A stretch of DNA of 64,000 nt, taken from positions 1 to 64,000 of the forward strand of contig NZ_PVBR01000013.1 in assembly GCF_002980495.1 (NCBI RefSeq), in the 5' to 3' direction. Below the pieces are notes generated by a model. That model did not search any database and was not told the origin of the DNA. It was given only the letters and a program-made list of their open reading frames with translations. The position numbers and the translations under genes are program-made. The stretch comes from Phyllobacterium phragmitis. GTDB lineage: Bacteria > Pseudomonadota > Alphaproteobacteria > Rhizobiales > Rhizobiaceae. Below, in pieces: positions 40,157 through 51,520 of this stretch (positions are counted from its first letter, which is position 1; each line of letters starts with the position of its first letter).

Positions 40157-41164
40157 TTATTCGTAACCGTTCGGGTTCTTGACCTGCCAGTTCCACATAT
40201 CCTGGCACATATCACGCAGGTTCTTGGTGGCGGACCAGCCGAGGAATCCCTTGGCATGCGACGGATCGGAATAACATGACGCCACATCGCCCGGACGGCG
40301 CGGCGCCACCTCATAATTGATCTCGCGGTTCGAGACATGCTCGAAAGCCTTGATCACCTCCATGACGCTATAGCCCTGCCCTGTTCCCAGATTGACGGCA
40401 AAGCACTGCGGCTGATCCAGCTTGTCCAATGCCTTCAGATGTCCCTTCGCAAGGTCGACCACGTGGATATAGTCGCGGATGCCGGTGCCGTCGGGTGTCG
40501 GATAATCGTTCCCCCACACATTGAGCTTCTCGCGCCGCCCGCTGGCGACCTGCGCGATGATCGGCATCAGATTGTTGGGGATGCCTTTCGGGTCTTCTCC
40601 GATGAGCCCGCTTTCATGCGCGCCGACAGGATTGAAATAGCGCAGGATCGCGATATGCCATGACGGGTCGCTCCTATGAAAATCGCGCAGCATATCCTCG
40701 ATCACCAGCTTGGTCCGGCCGTAGGGGTTGGTGGCCGATAGCGGATGATCTTCTTCCAAGGGCAGCTTCTGCGGTTCGCCATAGACTGTGGCGGAGGAGC
40801 TGAAGACGAGTTTGCGCACATTGGCGGCTTGCATGGCCTGCAGTAGGCGCAGGGTGCCGACGACGTTGTAATCATAATAAAGCAATGGCTTTTCGCCGGA
40901 TTCGCCGACTGCCTTCAGCCCGGCGAAATGGATGACCGAGGTGCAGTCATGGCGCCGCAACACATCTTCGAGAAAGGCCTGATCACGAATATCGCCGGCC
41001 TCGCTTGCCGGCGCCCTGCCCGCGATTTTAGCGATGCGGTTCAAAGCTTCCGGATGACTGTTGTCGAAATTGTCGATAACGACCACATCATGGCCGGCTT
41101 TCAGCAGTTCGACACAGGTATGAGAGCCGATATAGCCGGCACCGCCGGTCACGAGAATCGCCAT
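40157..41164 (-). CDS. galE: UDP-glucose 4-epimerase (335 aa)
   Basis: Interconverts UDP-glucose and UDP-galactose for surface polysaccharide synthesis. NAD motif LVTGGAGYIGSHTCVEL, catalytic Ser in VFSSSATVYGEPQKLPLEED and the YGRTK Tyr-Lys pair are present; a C-terminal GLNLG-type motif appears as FAVNLGTGQGYSV. Full length. It is divergent from mazG, with 145 bases between them for both promoters. The repeat follows its 3' end. Confidence 0.94.
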   Translation of the reverse strand: MAILVTGGAGYIGSHTCVELLKAGHDVVVIDNFDNSHPEALNRIAKIAGRAPASEAGDIRDQAFLEDVLRRHDCTSVIHFAGLKAVGESGEKPLLYYDYNVVGTLRLLQAMQAANVRKLVFSSSATVYGEPQKLPLEEDHPLSATNPYGRTKLVIEDMLRDFHRSDPSWHIAILRYFNPVGAHESGLIGEDPKGIPNNLMPIIAQVASGRREKLNVWGNDYPTPDGTGIRDYIHVVDLAKGHLKALDKLDQPQCFAVNLGTGQGYSVMEVIKAFEHVSNREINYEVAPRRPGDVASCYSDPSHAKGFLGWSATKNLRDMCQDMWNWQVKNPNGYE

Positions 41165-41309
41165 TAAATTCTGCCTTTCGCTACAATGTCAGCAGCATCC
41201 ATTAGACCGATGCGACTTATGCAAAATGTCCCGCGTGCCGCAAGCCCGCACTGCAGCATATCCGAGAATCAGCTAACGTTCTGCCTCACGCCAATCACGG
41301 ATTTCCGCC

Positions 41310-42134
41310 ATGAAGCCTTCCCGCGACATCGACCGCCTGATCGAGATCATGGCCGCCCTCAGAACGCCGGTAACCGGATGCCCGTGGGATCTGGAACAGG
41401 ATTTCCGCTCCATCGCGCCTTATACGCTCGAAGAAGCTTTCGAGGTGATCGATGCGATTGAGCGCGACGATATGGACGATCTCAGGGAGGAACTGGGCGA
41501 TCTGCTGCTTCAGGTCGTTTTTCATGCGCGCATGGCTGACGAGCAGAAAGCCTTCGATTTCGGTGACGTCGTCGATGCCATCACGACGAAGATGATCCGC
41601 CGTCACCCGCACGTTTTCGGGGATGAGGATGCACGCGGTGCGGGCATGGCAAAAGGCGCCTGGAACCGCATCAAGGCCGAGGAAAAGACCGAGCGCGCGC
41701 AGCGCCGCGCCGAACTCGGACTTGATGACGGCGAGAAGAGCGGCTTCCTCGACGATGTGCCACAAGCGCTGCCGGCGCTGATGCGGGCGCTCAAGCTTCA
41801 ACAAAAGGCTGCGAAAGTCGGGTTCGACTGGTCCGAATCCGAACCCATTCTGGACAAGATCGCTGAAGAAGCCGTCGAGTTGCGGGATGCTCTCCAAAGC
41901 GGCAGGAAGTCCGATATCGCGGAGGAATATGGCGATCTGCTATTCGCCATCGTCAATCTTGGCCGCCATCTCGATATCGAGCCGGAAAGCGCGCTGCGCG
42001 CGACGAACGAGAAATTCCGCTCGCGCTTTCACTTCATCGAAAAATCGCTGGAAGAACAAAAGCGTTCGCTCGACGAGGCTTCTCTCGATGAAATGGAAAA
42101 GCTCTGGCAAAGAGCCAAGAAGCCCAGGAAATAG
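41310..42134 (+). CDS. mazG: Nucleoside triphosphate pyrophosphohydrolase (274 aa)
   Basis: Hydrolyses NTPs to NMP and PPi, removing non-canonical or excess nucleotides. Two MazG domains are present: GCPWDLEQDFRSIAPYTLEE with EELGDLLLQVVFHARM (metal-binding EExxD), and the second with KIAEEAVELRDALQSG and EEYGDLLFAIVNLGRHL. It is one of only three + strand chromosomal genes right of the dif-like site. It converges with hflX, with five bases between their stop codons. Confidence 0.93.
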   Translation: MKPSRDIDRLIEIMAALRTPVTGCPWDLEQDFRSIAPYTLEEAFEVIDAIERDDMDDLREELGDLLLQVVFHARMADEQKAFDFGDVVDAITTKMIRRHPHVFGDEDARGAGMAKGAWNRIKAEEKTERAQRRAELGLDDGEKSGFLDDVPQALPALMRALKLQQKAAKVGFDWSESEPILDKIAEEAVELRDALQSGRKSDIAEEYGDLLFAIVNLGRHLDIEPESALRATNEKFRSRFHFIEKSLEEQKRSLDEASLDEMEKLWQRAKKPRK

Positions 42135-42139
42135 AGCCT

Positions 42140-43534
42140 CTACTTCGAGCCCTTCATGCGCTCGCGCAAGGTCTTTCGCGCCGTGGCGGTCATATCCGCC
42201 TCGATCCGCAACGATCCGTCGTCCAGATTGTCGCGACGGATATTGCTGGCATGCTGATAGATCCAGTCGAGCATGTGCAGATCATTGGGCGCCAGATCGA
42301 GCGCGATATGCTCAAGAGCACCGGAAATACGGCGTTCGATAACGGACAGAAGACCATCGATGCCCTCCCCTGTCGCCGCGGAAATGGCGATCGGGCGTGC
42401 ATCTTCCGGATCTGCCGCGCTCAGCCGCAGCGCCGCCTCGCGCCCCGTTTCATCAAGCAGGTCGATCTTGTTCCAGACTTCCAGTATGCGCCTGTTGTCG
42501 CCGCGTTCGATGCCCAGGCTTTCAAGGATGCTCGCGACATCCTCGGCCTGTGCGGCATTGTCGGGGTCGGAAATATCGCGCACATGGAGGATCAGATCCG
42601 CTTCCACCACTTCTTCGAGCGTCGCCCGGAAGGCGGCCACCAGATGGGTTGGCAGGTTGGAGATGAAACCGACCGTATCCGACAGGATCACCGTTTCGCC
42701 ATGCGGCAGGCGGATGCGGCGCAGTGTGGGATCGAGCGTGGCGAACAGCATGTCCTCCGCCAGCACTTCCGCACCGGTCAGGCGGTTGAACAATGTCGAT
42801 TTGCCCGCATTGGTGTAGCCCACAAGCGCGATGATCGGATGCGGCACCTTCTTGCGCTTCTGGCGATGCAGCGTGCGGGTGCGCACCACCGTTTCGAGCT
42901 CGCGTTTGATGCGCAGGATCTTCTCCTGCAGCATACGCCGGTCGGCCTCGATCTGCGTTTCACCCGGACCGCCGAGAAAGCCGCCGCCGCCGCGCTGGCG
43001 CTCAAGGTGGGTCCAGCTTCTGACCAAGCGCCCCTTCTGATAATTCAGATGCGCCAGTTCGACCTGCAGCGAGCCTTCCTTGGTTTGCGCCCGCCGCCCA
43101 AAGATTTCGAGAATCAGCCCTGTCCGGTCGATGACCTTGACATGCCATTCCTTCTCGAGATTGCGCTGCTGCACCGGCGTCAGCGCATGATCAACGATGA
43201 CCAGCCCCGCCTCTTTTTCCCCAATGATTTCGCCGATCGTCTCGACCTTGCCTGAGCCTAGAAGTGTGGCAGGCCGTGGATTGGAGACGGTGACGATATC
43301 GCAATGAACGAGATCGAGATCGATGGCCCGCGCCAGACCTTCCGCCTCTTCTAGCCGCGCTTCGCTGCTGCGGCTGAATTGCGGGCGTTTTGCATCATCT
43401 CCCTGCCCTGCATCCTGCAGACGCTCGGGAAGGATCGGAACGATAACGACGGCGCGTGTCGGGCCTTTTGCGGACGTACCGAAGCCGGTATCCGCATCTC
43501 CCTCACGGGTCGTGCGCCCTTTCGATTTGCTCAA
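42140..43534 (-). CDS. hflX: Ribosome-associated GTPase HflX (464 aa)
   Basis: GTPase that splits stalled ribosomes. N-terminal HflX domain with SRPATLLGSGKVETIGEIIG and VELAHLNYQKGRLVRSWTHL, the middle GGGGFLGGPGETQIEADRRM, then the GTPase G1 GYTNAGKSTLFNRLTG, G3 LSDTVGFISNLP and G4 NKIDLL. It is downstream of hfq, 58 bases apart, on the same strand; the hfq-hflX pair is widely conserved. Size is normal, with a small acidic N-terminal extension. Confidence 0.94.
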   Translation of the reverse strand: MSKSKGRTTREGDADTGFGTSAKGPTRAVVIVPILPERLQDAGQGDDAKRPQFSRSSEARLEEAEGLARAIDLDLVHCDIVTVSNPRPATLLGSGKVETIGEIIGEKEAGLVIVDHALTPVQQRNLEKEWHVKVIDRTGLILEIFGRRAQTKEGSLQVELAHLNYQKGRLVRSWTHLERQRGGGGFLGGPGETQIEADRRMLQEKILRIKRELETVVRTRTLHRQKRKKVPHPIIALVGYTNAGKSTLFNRLTGAEVLAEDMLFATLDPTLRRIRLPHGETVILSDTVGFISNLPTHLVAAFRATLEEVVEADLILHVRDISDPDNAAQAEDVASILESLGIERGDNRRILEVWNKIDLLDETGREAALRLSAADPEDARPIAISAATGEGIDGLLSVIERRISGALEHIALDLAPNDLHMLDWIYQHASNIRRDNLDDGSLRIEADMTATARKTLRERMKGSK

Positions 43535-43592
43535 TGTCTAATCCCTGGGCTCGACCATCAGGCATGCGAACGAATGCGCATGCGGACGATTG

Positions 43593-43829
43593 CTACCCTT
43601 CTTCGCCTTCGAACATCTGCACCGGCTGGCTTGGCATGATGGTCGAGATCGCATGCTTGTAGACCAGCTGCGAATGACCGTCCCGCCTGAGCAGCACGCA
43701 GAAATTGTCGAAGGAGGTTACGATTCCGGTCAGTTTGACGCCGTTGATGAGAAAGATCGTCAATGAAATCTTTTGCTTCCGAACAGAGTTCAGAAAGAGA
43801 TCCTGAAGATTTTGCGATCGCTCAGCCAT
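43593..43829 (-). CDS. hfq: RNA chaperone Hfq (78 aa)
   Basis: Sm-like hexamer that promotes sRNA-mRNA pairing. The Sm1 region [20 protein letters not shown] and [20 protein letters not shown], and Sm2 [13 protein letters not shown] are intact. As in other Alphaproteobacteria, the C-terminal tail is very short. About 250 bases upstream are gene-free and must hold its promoter; no clear motif was found. In Brucella relatives hfq is known to be needed for stress survival. Confidence 0.96.
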
Positions 43830-44080
43830 TGTTTTTATTCCTTTAATTCGATCAGCAACTGACTCACACGTTCATGTAACTCATGGTACCTAGCTAAAAT
43901 CAAGCACCGTGACAGACAGACGGACCGGCTAGTGGCAAAATATGCGAGACGCCAAATCTAACCCACGATATTCCGGTTAACAGGATGGCGTTTTTTCTGC
44001 AATCTCAAAAATGCTTTGTGCAGTGAAAGTGCTGCCGAACAGATGTTCATTCTCAACAACCTGCTTTCAGCCCACACCTC

Positions 44081-44887
44081 TCACGCCGCAGATGACGACG
44101 GGACCGAAACGCGCTTCACCGCCCAATCGTAAAAACTCCCCTCACGTGCGACAAGAACGGACGGATGCTTCTTGTGAATGTGAAACCCTATGCAATTCGG
44201 ATGATGGGTAGGTTCCAGCCCATAAGCCGGGTCGAAAATCCGAAGCGCCTCCTTGCCGGTCCAATAGTAGAAGTTTTCCTTCGGAGCAGCGTTCTGGAAG
44301 AACCCGTATTTCTTGGCGAGCCGCGAGATGCCGTCATTCCCAAAAACGGTGATGCCGATTTTTGAAGGTGTCACCTCTTGCCCCATCATCCGGAACCATG
44401 TTGGACGAAGAATTCCGCGCCTCACTCCCAGCCATGACGGCAACACGCACGTTCCCTCGATATATAGTTCGAATTCCCCGATGATGGGGTTGTCGGGAGG
44501 AAGATAAAGCGCTGAAACGCCAACACGGCTGCGGTTTTCGCGTGCGAAATAAGGCCGATCCGGCGCCGGATGAAACTGCTTCAGCAGATACACATCCGTA
44601 TCGAGCCATACGCCCTGCCGATGCTTCATCAGCATGATGCGGAACAGATCGCTGAACTGCACGATCGTCCGGCTGGGCTTGAAGCCTGGGAAATTCGGAT
44701 CGAGACGGCAAAATATGCGTCTCGGCAGGATTGGCTCGGCGTCGTGCAATTCCACGCCTTCCGGAACATCGCCGATCACGTCATAACTGAACAGCTTGAC
44801 CCTCTGTCCTGTCGCAACCATGGAAGCAAGACAAATCCTGTCTACCTCACGCAACGACACTCCATACCAGAACGTGCATATGTCCAT
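44081..44887 (-). CDS. DXD-motif glycosyltransferase, capsular/mannosyl type (268 aa)
   Basis: The sugar-nucleotide binding segment FSDLFRIMLMKHRQGVWLDT-DVYLLKQF holds a DxD motif typical of GT32-like enzymes. The N-terminus (ICTFWYGVSLREVDRICLAS) and C-terminal HPNCIGFHIHKKHP segment fit the same class. A donor and acceptor cannot be given; surface polysaccharide or glycolipid is likely. It sits alone between hfq and trkA with AT-rich flanks, both sides gene-free for 250 and 66 bases, which suggests insertion into a conserved gene order. Confidence 0.82.
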   Translation of the reverse strand: MDICTFWYGVSLREVDRICLASMVATGQRVKLFSYDVIGDVPEGVELHDAEPILPRRIFCRLDPNFPGFKPSRTIVQFSDLFRIMLMKHRQGVWLDTDVYLLKQFHPAPDRPYFARENRSRVGVSALYLPPDNPIIGEFELYIEGTCVLPSWLGVRRGILRPTWFRMMGQEVTPSKIGITVFGNDGISRLAKKYGFFQNAAPKENFYYWTGKEALRIFDPAYGLEPTHHPNCIGFHIHKKHPSVLVAREGSFYDWAVKRVSVPSSSAA

Positions 44888-44953
44888 TGATCGCCCCCGC
44901 GACTACCCCAACCATGCAATATATCAATATTTCAGCATAAACTATTTGATTTT

Positions 44954-46330
44954 CTAGAAAAACTCCAAGCTCACGCGGAACATCTGCTCCACATGCCGCA
45001 CGGCTTCGGATGTCGCAAAGATGATCACCCGGTCCTTCGGCTTGATGCGCGTCGAACCGTCGGGCTTCAACACCTTGCCGTCACGGTATATGGCCCCGAT
45101 ACGCAAACCATCCGGCAGGTGAAGATCACGCATGGGGGGGCCGACCAGCGGTGATGTTTCGAGCGCTTCCGCCTCGATGACCTCGGCAAGCCCGCGGTGA
45201 ACACTCTGCACGGCACGGATACGCCCGCGCCGCACATGCTGCAGCACGCGCGAGATCGTCACCGTGCGCGGATTGATATACGCGTCGATCCCCACCGTGC
45301 GGGTGAACCCCTGGTAGGCGGGATCGTTGATGAGGGCCAGATTGGCCTTGCAGCCGAGACTCTTGGCCATGATGCTCGCCAGAATATTGATTTGATCCTG
45401 GTTGGTGAGCGCCACCATCAGATCGGCATCCTGAACATCAGCCTCCCGCAGCAGGGTCTGATCGAGCGCGCTGCCATGCAGCACCATGGTCCGGTTCAGT
45501 TGGTCGGCGATGGCCATGGCGCGGCCGCGGTCGGCCTCGATGATCTTCACCTTGACGCGCGGTTGGCGCTCCTCGATGGTTTTGGCGACATAAAGACCGA
45601 CATTGCCGCCGCCTGCAATCAGGATCCGGGTCGCTTCGGGCTTTTCATGGCCGAACAGCGCCAGCGTACGGCGTACCTGCTCGCGTGTCGTCACCACATA
45701 AGCCAGATCGCCAGCGATAAGCTGATCGGTGGAATGCGGGATGAAGAGTTGATCATTGCGCACCACGCCGACCACCGTTGACGGCAGATCGGGGAAAAGA
45801 TCACTCAACTGCGCAAGCGGCGTGTTGATGACTGGGCATTCCTCCAGGCACTCGATGGCAAGAACCACCACCTTATCGTCGGCAAAACGCAGGACGTCCA
45901 TGGCGCCGGGCAGCGAGATGCGGCGCAGCACCATCTCGCCGACTTCGAGTTCCGGCGAAATGACCACATCGATCGGCATATGATCACGCGAGAACAGATC
46001 CTGGTAATGAGCCTGAAGATAGGATTGGGCGCGGATACGCGCAATCTTGGTCGGCACGTTGAAAAGCGAGTGGGCTACCTGACAGGCCACCATATTGACC
46101 TCGTCGTAAAGGGTGACGGCGATGATCATATCGGCCTCGTCGGCACCTGCAGCTGCCAGCACGTCAGGCTGGGAGCCATGTCCGACAAAGCCGCGCACGT
46201 CGAGCGTGTCATGTATCCGTTGAACGAGGTCGGCCGACGTGTCGATCACGGAGACATGATTCTGCTCCGCGGCCAAACGTTCGGCGATGCCGTAACCGAC
46301 CTGTCCCGCGCCGCAGATGATAACCCGCAT
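44954..46330 (-). CDS. trkA: Trk potassium transporter peripheral subunit TrkA (458 aa)
   Basis: NAD-binding regulatory subunit for K+ uptake. Two RCK-N domains (MRVIICGAGQVGYGIAERLA and RILIAGGGNVGLYVAKTIEE) each precede a TrkA-C-like domain (EVGEMVLRRISLPGAMDVLR; VGPPMRDLHLPDGLRIGAIY). ATG 46328-46330 gives the conserved start; extended frames upstream overlap ntrX. The ntrX TAA lies just before the ATG (TAATATG), so translation is coupled with ntrYX, an arrangement known in Rhizobiales. Confidence 0.93.
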   Translation of the reverse strand: MRVIICGAGQVGYGIAERLAAEQNHVSVIDTSADLVQRIHDTLDVRGFVGHGSQPDVLAAAGADEADMIIAVTLYDEVNMVACQVAHSLFNVPTKIARIRAQSYLQAHYQDLFSRDHMPIDVVISPELEVGEMVLRRISLPGAMDVLRFADDKVVVLAIECLEECPVINTPLAQLSDLFPDLPSTVVGVVRNDQLFIPHSTDQLIAGDLAYVVTTREQVRRTLALFGHEKPEATRILIAGGGNVGLYVAKTIEERQPRVKVKIIEADRGRAMAIADQLNRTMVLHGSALDQTLLREADVQDADLMVALTNQDQINILASIMAKSLGCKANLALINDPAYQGFTRTVGIDAYINPRTVTISRVLQHVRRGRIRAVQSVHRGLAEVIEAEALETSPLVGPPMRDLHLPDGLRIGAIYRDGKVLKPDGSTRIKPKDRVIIFATSEAVRHVEQMFRVSLEFF

Positions 46331-46331
46331 A

Positions 46332-47693
46332 TTATACCCCGAGGGATTTAAGCTTCCGATGCAATGCGGAGCGTTCCATACCAACGAATTCCGCCGTACG
46401 CGAGATATTTCCGCCAAAGCGGTTTATCTGTGCGATCAGATATTCCTTTTCGAACAGTTCGCGCGCCTCGCGCAACGGCAGCGCCATGATGTGCTGATCG
46501 GATTCGGTCGGCGCCCGCGGCAGCGCATCGCCGATTTCGGCGGGCAGAAGGTCGGCCGTGATCAGCGCATCGGGATCGTCGCTGCGCGCCAGGATCATCA
46601 GGCGTTCCACATTATTGCGCAGTTGGCGCACATTGCCGGGCCAGCTATGAGCCTGAAGAACGGCCATGGCATCGGGCCCGATACGCCGCGGCTTGATGCC
46701 GGCCTGTCCGGCTATCTGCTGCATGAAGACATCGACCAAAACCGGAATGTCCTCTCGCCGCGCCGCCAGCGCTGGAACCATCACCGGCACGACGGCAAGG
46801 CGGTGAAAGAGATCCTCGCGGAAACGTCCCTCGGCGATCATGCCTTCCAGGTTCTGAGCCGTCGATGAAATGATTCGGACGTCGACCTTGACCCGTTTGG
46901 TGCCGCCGACACGTTCGAACTGCTGATCGACGAGCACGCGCAAGATCTTGTTCTGCGTCTCGCGCGGCATGTCGGCGATCTCGTCGAGATAAAGGATGCC
47001 GCCATGCGCCTCCTCGAGCGCTCCCACCTTGCGTTCGCCGCCATCCATCTCGGTGCCGAAAAGTTCGATCTCCATGCGTTCCGGTGTGATGGTCGCTGCG
47101 TTCACGGTGACGAAGGGGCCATGCATACGACTCGAAAGGGCGTGGATGGCACGCGCCACCATTTCCTTGCCGGAGCCCGAAGGTCCGAGAATCATCACAC
47201 GGCTATTGGTGGGTGCAACACGTTCTATGGTCTGGCGCAGATGGTTCATGGCAAGGGAACTGCCGTGCAGTTCCAGGCTGTCGCCGCTCCGTTTGCGCAG
47301 GTCCGAAACCTGGCGCCTCAGCTTCGAGTTTTCGAGCGCCCGTTCGGCGATAAGGATGAGGCGATCCGCCTTGAATGGCTTTTCGATAAAGTCATAGGCA
47401 CCACGGCGGATGGCGGAAACGGCCGTTTCGATATTGCCGTGGCCCGAAATCATCACCACCGGAAGTTCGGGGTGCCGGTTCTTGAGCTCGTCGAGCAACG
47501 CCAAGCCGTCGAGTCGGCTGCCCTGCATCCATATATCGAGAAACACCAGCCGCGGCACCCGGTCGTCGATTGCGGCCAGGGCGCTGTCGGCATCGTGGGC
47601 CGTCCTCGTTTCATGGCCTTCATCGCTCAAAATGCCAGCAACAAGTTCGCGGATATCCGCTTCGTCGTCCACTACCAGAATATCAGACGCCAT
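46332..47693 (-). CDS. ntrX: Nitrogen regulation response regulator NtrX (453 aa)
   Basis: Receiver domain with phospho-acceptor Asp53 in LVFLDIWMQG. AAA+ domain with ILGPSGSGKEMVARAIHALS and GGILYLDEIADMP. A Fis-type C-terminal helix-turn-helix (NRFGGNISRTAEFVGMERSA). The sigma54 contact loop GAFTGA is missing: ELFGTEMDGGERKVGALEEA stands where it should be. This is a known trait of alphaproteobacterial NtrX, which acts with sigma70. It partners NtrY. Start overlaps the ntrY stop (TAATG). Confidence 0.94.
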   Translation of the reverse strand: MASDILVVDDEADIRELVAGILSDEGHETRTAHDADSALAAIDDRVPRLVFLDIWMQGSRLDGLALLDELKNRHPELPVVMISGHGNIETAVSAIRRGAYDFIEKPFKADRLILIAERALENSKLRRQVSDLRKRSGDSLELHGSSLAMNHLRQTIERVAPTNSRVMILGPSGSGKEMVARAIHALSSRMHGPFVTVNAATITPERMEIELFGTEMDGGERKVGALEEAHGGILYLDEIADMPRETQNKILRVLVDQQFERVGGTKRVKVDVRIISSTAQNLEGMIAEGRFREDLFHRLAVVPVMVPALAARREDIPVLVDVFMQQIAGQAGIKPRRIGPDAMAVLQAHSWPGNVRQLRNNVERLMILARSDDPDALITADLLPAEIGDALPRAPTESDQHIMALPLREARELFEKEYLIAQINRFGGNISRTAEFVGMERSALHRKLKSLGV

Positions 47694-49957
47694 TAGTTCA
47701 CCTGCCCTGCCTTCGTATGGATTTTCTCACTGCTTCCCTCCGCTGCCGGAAAGATCATGCGGATCATTGCTCCCTTGCCATCATGAAAATCCGACGGTGC
47801 GTCGTGCAATTCCATATGGCCGCCATGCTCCTCGACGATCTTCTTGACGATGGCGAGACCAAGGCCGGTCCCCTTCTCCCGTGTCGTCATATAGGGCTCG
47901 AGGAGTCGTTGCCGGTTCTCGCCCGGCAAGCCCTTGCCGTTGTCGATCACATCGATGATGAGCGAATCGCGCTCGCGGAACGCGCGCACGAGGATATGAC
48001 CGACACCGCGCTCCTCCTTCGCGGCAGCATCGATCGCCTCGCTGGCGTTCTTGATGACATTGCCGAACGCCTGTCCAAGCAGCCTTGTATCGAATTCGCC
48101 GATCAGCGGCTCGTCGCTGAAATCGCGTTCGAAACGGATATCGTTGCGGCTCACCTCGACCAGGAAAGACGCCTCGCGCAGCGCCTCGCGCAGGTCCATC
48201 GACTTTATTTCAGGCTTCGGCATGCGCGCAAAAGCCGAGAACTCGTCGACCATGCGGCCTATGTCGCCCACCTGGCGGATGATGGTTTCGGTGCATTGGT
48301 CGAACACCTCGCGATCCTCGGTGATGACCTTGCCGTAACGCCGGCGTATCCGCTCCGCCGACAGCTGAATCGGCGTAAGCGGATTCTTGATCTCGTGTGC
48401 GATGCGCCGCGCCACATCCGCCCAGGCTGAGGAGCGTTGCGCCTGGACGAGATCGGTGATGTCATCCACTGTCACAACATAGGAATGTTGATCAGAATCA
48501 GCGTCTTCAACGGTGATTTGAACGTTGAATGTCCGCGAGGTGCCGCCGCGTGTCATCGTAACCTGTTCGCGATGGACGGAACGCCGGGTCGCCCGCGTGA
48601 CCTCGAACACCTGTCCGATCTCCGGTACGATGCCGGTCAAATCCTTGCCAATGGCTTCATTGGGATTGATGCCGAACATCTGCTCCGCGGAGGGGTTGAC
48701 GATGCTGACCAGCCCGTCCGTATCGATTCCGATGACGCCGGCGGTAACGCCGGAGAGAACGGCTTCAGAGAAACGGCGGCGTTCGTCGATCTGGTCTTTC
48801 GCCGAGATCAGTTCGTTTCGCTGGCTTTTCAGCTCCGCCACCATATTGTTGAACGTGCCCGACAATGCGCCGACATCGCCATCGGAGCTTTTGACCGGCA
48901 CCGATATGTCGAGATTGCCCAATGCCACGTCGTCTGCTGCGCCAATCAACAGGCGGATGGGACGCACCAATCGGTCGGCAACCGCAATGCCCGTCCAGAT
49001 CGCCGAAAGCAGTACCACCAGCGTCAGGCCGAAATAGAGCAGCGCGAAGGCAACCTGCGTGGGAACGCGGTTGGCCTCCATCTCCTGGTAGAGTTCCGTA
49101 TTGGCTTTCATCAATTTCATCGAATCGGTGTATTTCGGTTCGATGGCCCGGACCGTATAGAGATAGGCGTCGGGTATTTGCCGCATCCTGATGACTGCGC
49201 CGACAAACTGGCCGGCGTCGGCGTCGCCGGGCGGGATCATGACGGGAATTCCGTCCCTCGCCGTATAGAGCGTACCCGGTGGTGGCGGCGGTAGCCCATC
49301 CTCAGTGCCGAGATTGCTCTTGACTATGACATCACCATTGTCGCGCAGCAGAAAGGCGCCGAGAAGCCCACGCCCACGTGCCTGCAGCGACAGCATCCGG
49401 GCGAAACCGCCTCGGTCGAGGTTGTAGAGGACGCGTTGCCCGTCGAGATCATACTGCATAGAATAGGTCGAGCCCTGCAGGTTGCGCGCCGCCTCGATGA
49501 TATAGGCGTCGGCGAGACTCTGCGAGGATTCGATGATTGTCCTGGTGTTTGTCTCGAACCAGCGGTCGAGGCCGAGATTGAGCGTCACCGATGCGACGAT
49601 CGCCACGATGATCGCCGGAACCGCAGCTATCAGGCAGAAAAGCGCGACGATGCGTACGTGTAACCTTGCCGCAGCCTTGCCGTGCCGCCTCGCCTGAACG
49701 ATGCGGTAGACTTCCCGGCAAATCAGCAGGATCAGGAACACGATCAACGCCACGTTGATGGTGGTCAGCACCAGCGTGACGTTGCGGTCGGGCGTGATCG
49801 GCGTAAGATCGAGAAGGATGACGAAAGAGACAGCGGCGGTCACCAGAGCCGTGACGACGGTGATGATGCCCGGCAAGGCCAACAGCTTGCGCCCCTCGCC
49901 ATTATGCGAGGCAGCGCTCAACTGTCCGAAGAGACTCACCGGGTTAAATGCTGCCAT
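47693..49957 (-). CDS. ntrY: Sensor histidine kinase NtrY (754 aa)
   Basis: Three hydrophobic segments near the N-terminus (LPGIITVVTALVTAAVSFVI and two more up to residue about 125), a periplasmic domain to about residue 295, a fourth span (FALLYFGLTLVVLLSAIWTG), HAMP, PAS and kinase domains follow. The phospho-His is in [20 protein letters not shown]; ATPase boxes are VIDNGKGLP and TTREKGTGLGLAIVKKIV. ATG 49955-49957 is chosen; a GTG three codons upstream is in frame. In Brucella NtrY responds to redox and low oxygen and controls denitrification genes, which may hold here. Confidence 0.93.
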   Translation of the reverse strand: MAAFNPVSLFGQLSAASHNGEGRKLLALPGIITVVTALVTAAVSFVILLDLTPITPDRNVTLVLTTINVALIVFLILLICREVYRIVQARRHGKAAARLHVRIVALFCLIAAVPAIIVAIVASVTLNLGLDRWFETNTRTIIESSQSLADAYIIEAARNLQGSTYSMQYDLDGQRVLYNLDRGGFARMLSLQARGRGLLGAFLLRDNGDVIVKSNLGTEDGLPPPPPGTLYTARDGIPVMIPPGDADAGQFVGAVIRMRQIPDAYLYTVRAIEPKYTDSMKLMKANTELYQEMEANRVPTQVAFALLYFGLTLVVLLSAIWTGIAVADRLVRPIRLLIGAADDVALGNLDISVPVKSSDGDVGALSGTFNNMVAELKSQRNELISAKDQIDERRRFSEAVLSGVTAGVIGIDTDGLVSIVNPSAEQMFGINPNEAIGKDLTGIVPEIGQVFEVTRATRRSVHREQVTMTRGGTSRTFNVQITVEDADSDQHSYVVTVDDITDLVQAQRSSAWADVARRIAHEIKNPLTPIQLSAERIRRRYGKVITEDREVFDQCTETIIRQVGDIGRMVDEFSAFARMPKPEIKSMDLREALREASFLVEVSRNDIRFERDFSDEPLIGEFDTRLLGQAFGNVIKNASEAIDAAAKEERGVGHILVRAFRERDSLIIDVIDNGKGLPGENRQRLLEPYMTTREKGTGLGLAIVKKIVEEHGGHMELHDAPSDFHDGKGAMIRMIFPAAEGSSEKIHTKAGQVN

Positions 49958-49978
49958 GATCACCACGCTAAACGAATG

Positions 49979-49996
49979 CGTTGCACTGATGCAACG
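49979..49996. promoter_or_regulatory. Inverted repeat upstream of ntrY
   Basis: CGTTGCA (49979-49985) and TGCAACG (49990-49996) are separated by CTGA, 21 bases before the ntrY start; a further TGCAAC lies at 50011-50016. The spacer between ntrC and ntrY is just over 100 bases, so this is probably an operator or leader hairpin for the ntrYX-trkA operon. Spacing differs from the typical NtrC site (GCAC-N7-GTGC), so the regulator is not named. Confidence 0.45.
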
Positions 49997-50062
49997 TAAT
50001 GTGGCGAAAATGCAACATTTTCGATGGCGTCAGTGTTTTTTCACAGCTGAAATAGCTTAAAC

Positions 50063-51516
<1,454 letters not shown>

Positions 51517-51520
<4 letters not shown>

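Noticed and set aside
42251-43255. + strand open frame of 334 codons
   Set aside because: Antisense to hflX, whose GTPase motifs are intact; composition is that of a mirror frame (many His, Gln, Arg).
46330-46417. 29-residue N-terminal extension of trkA
   Set aside because: It lies within ntrX coding sequence and the conserved TrkA opening MRVIICGAGQVG begins at the ATG directly after the ntrX stop.
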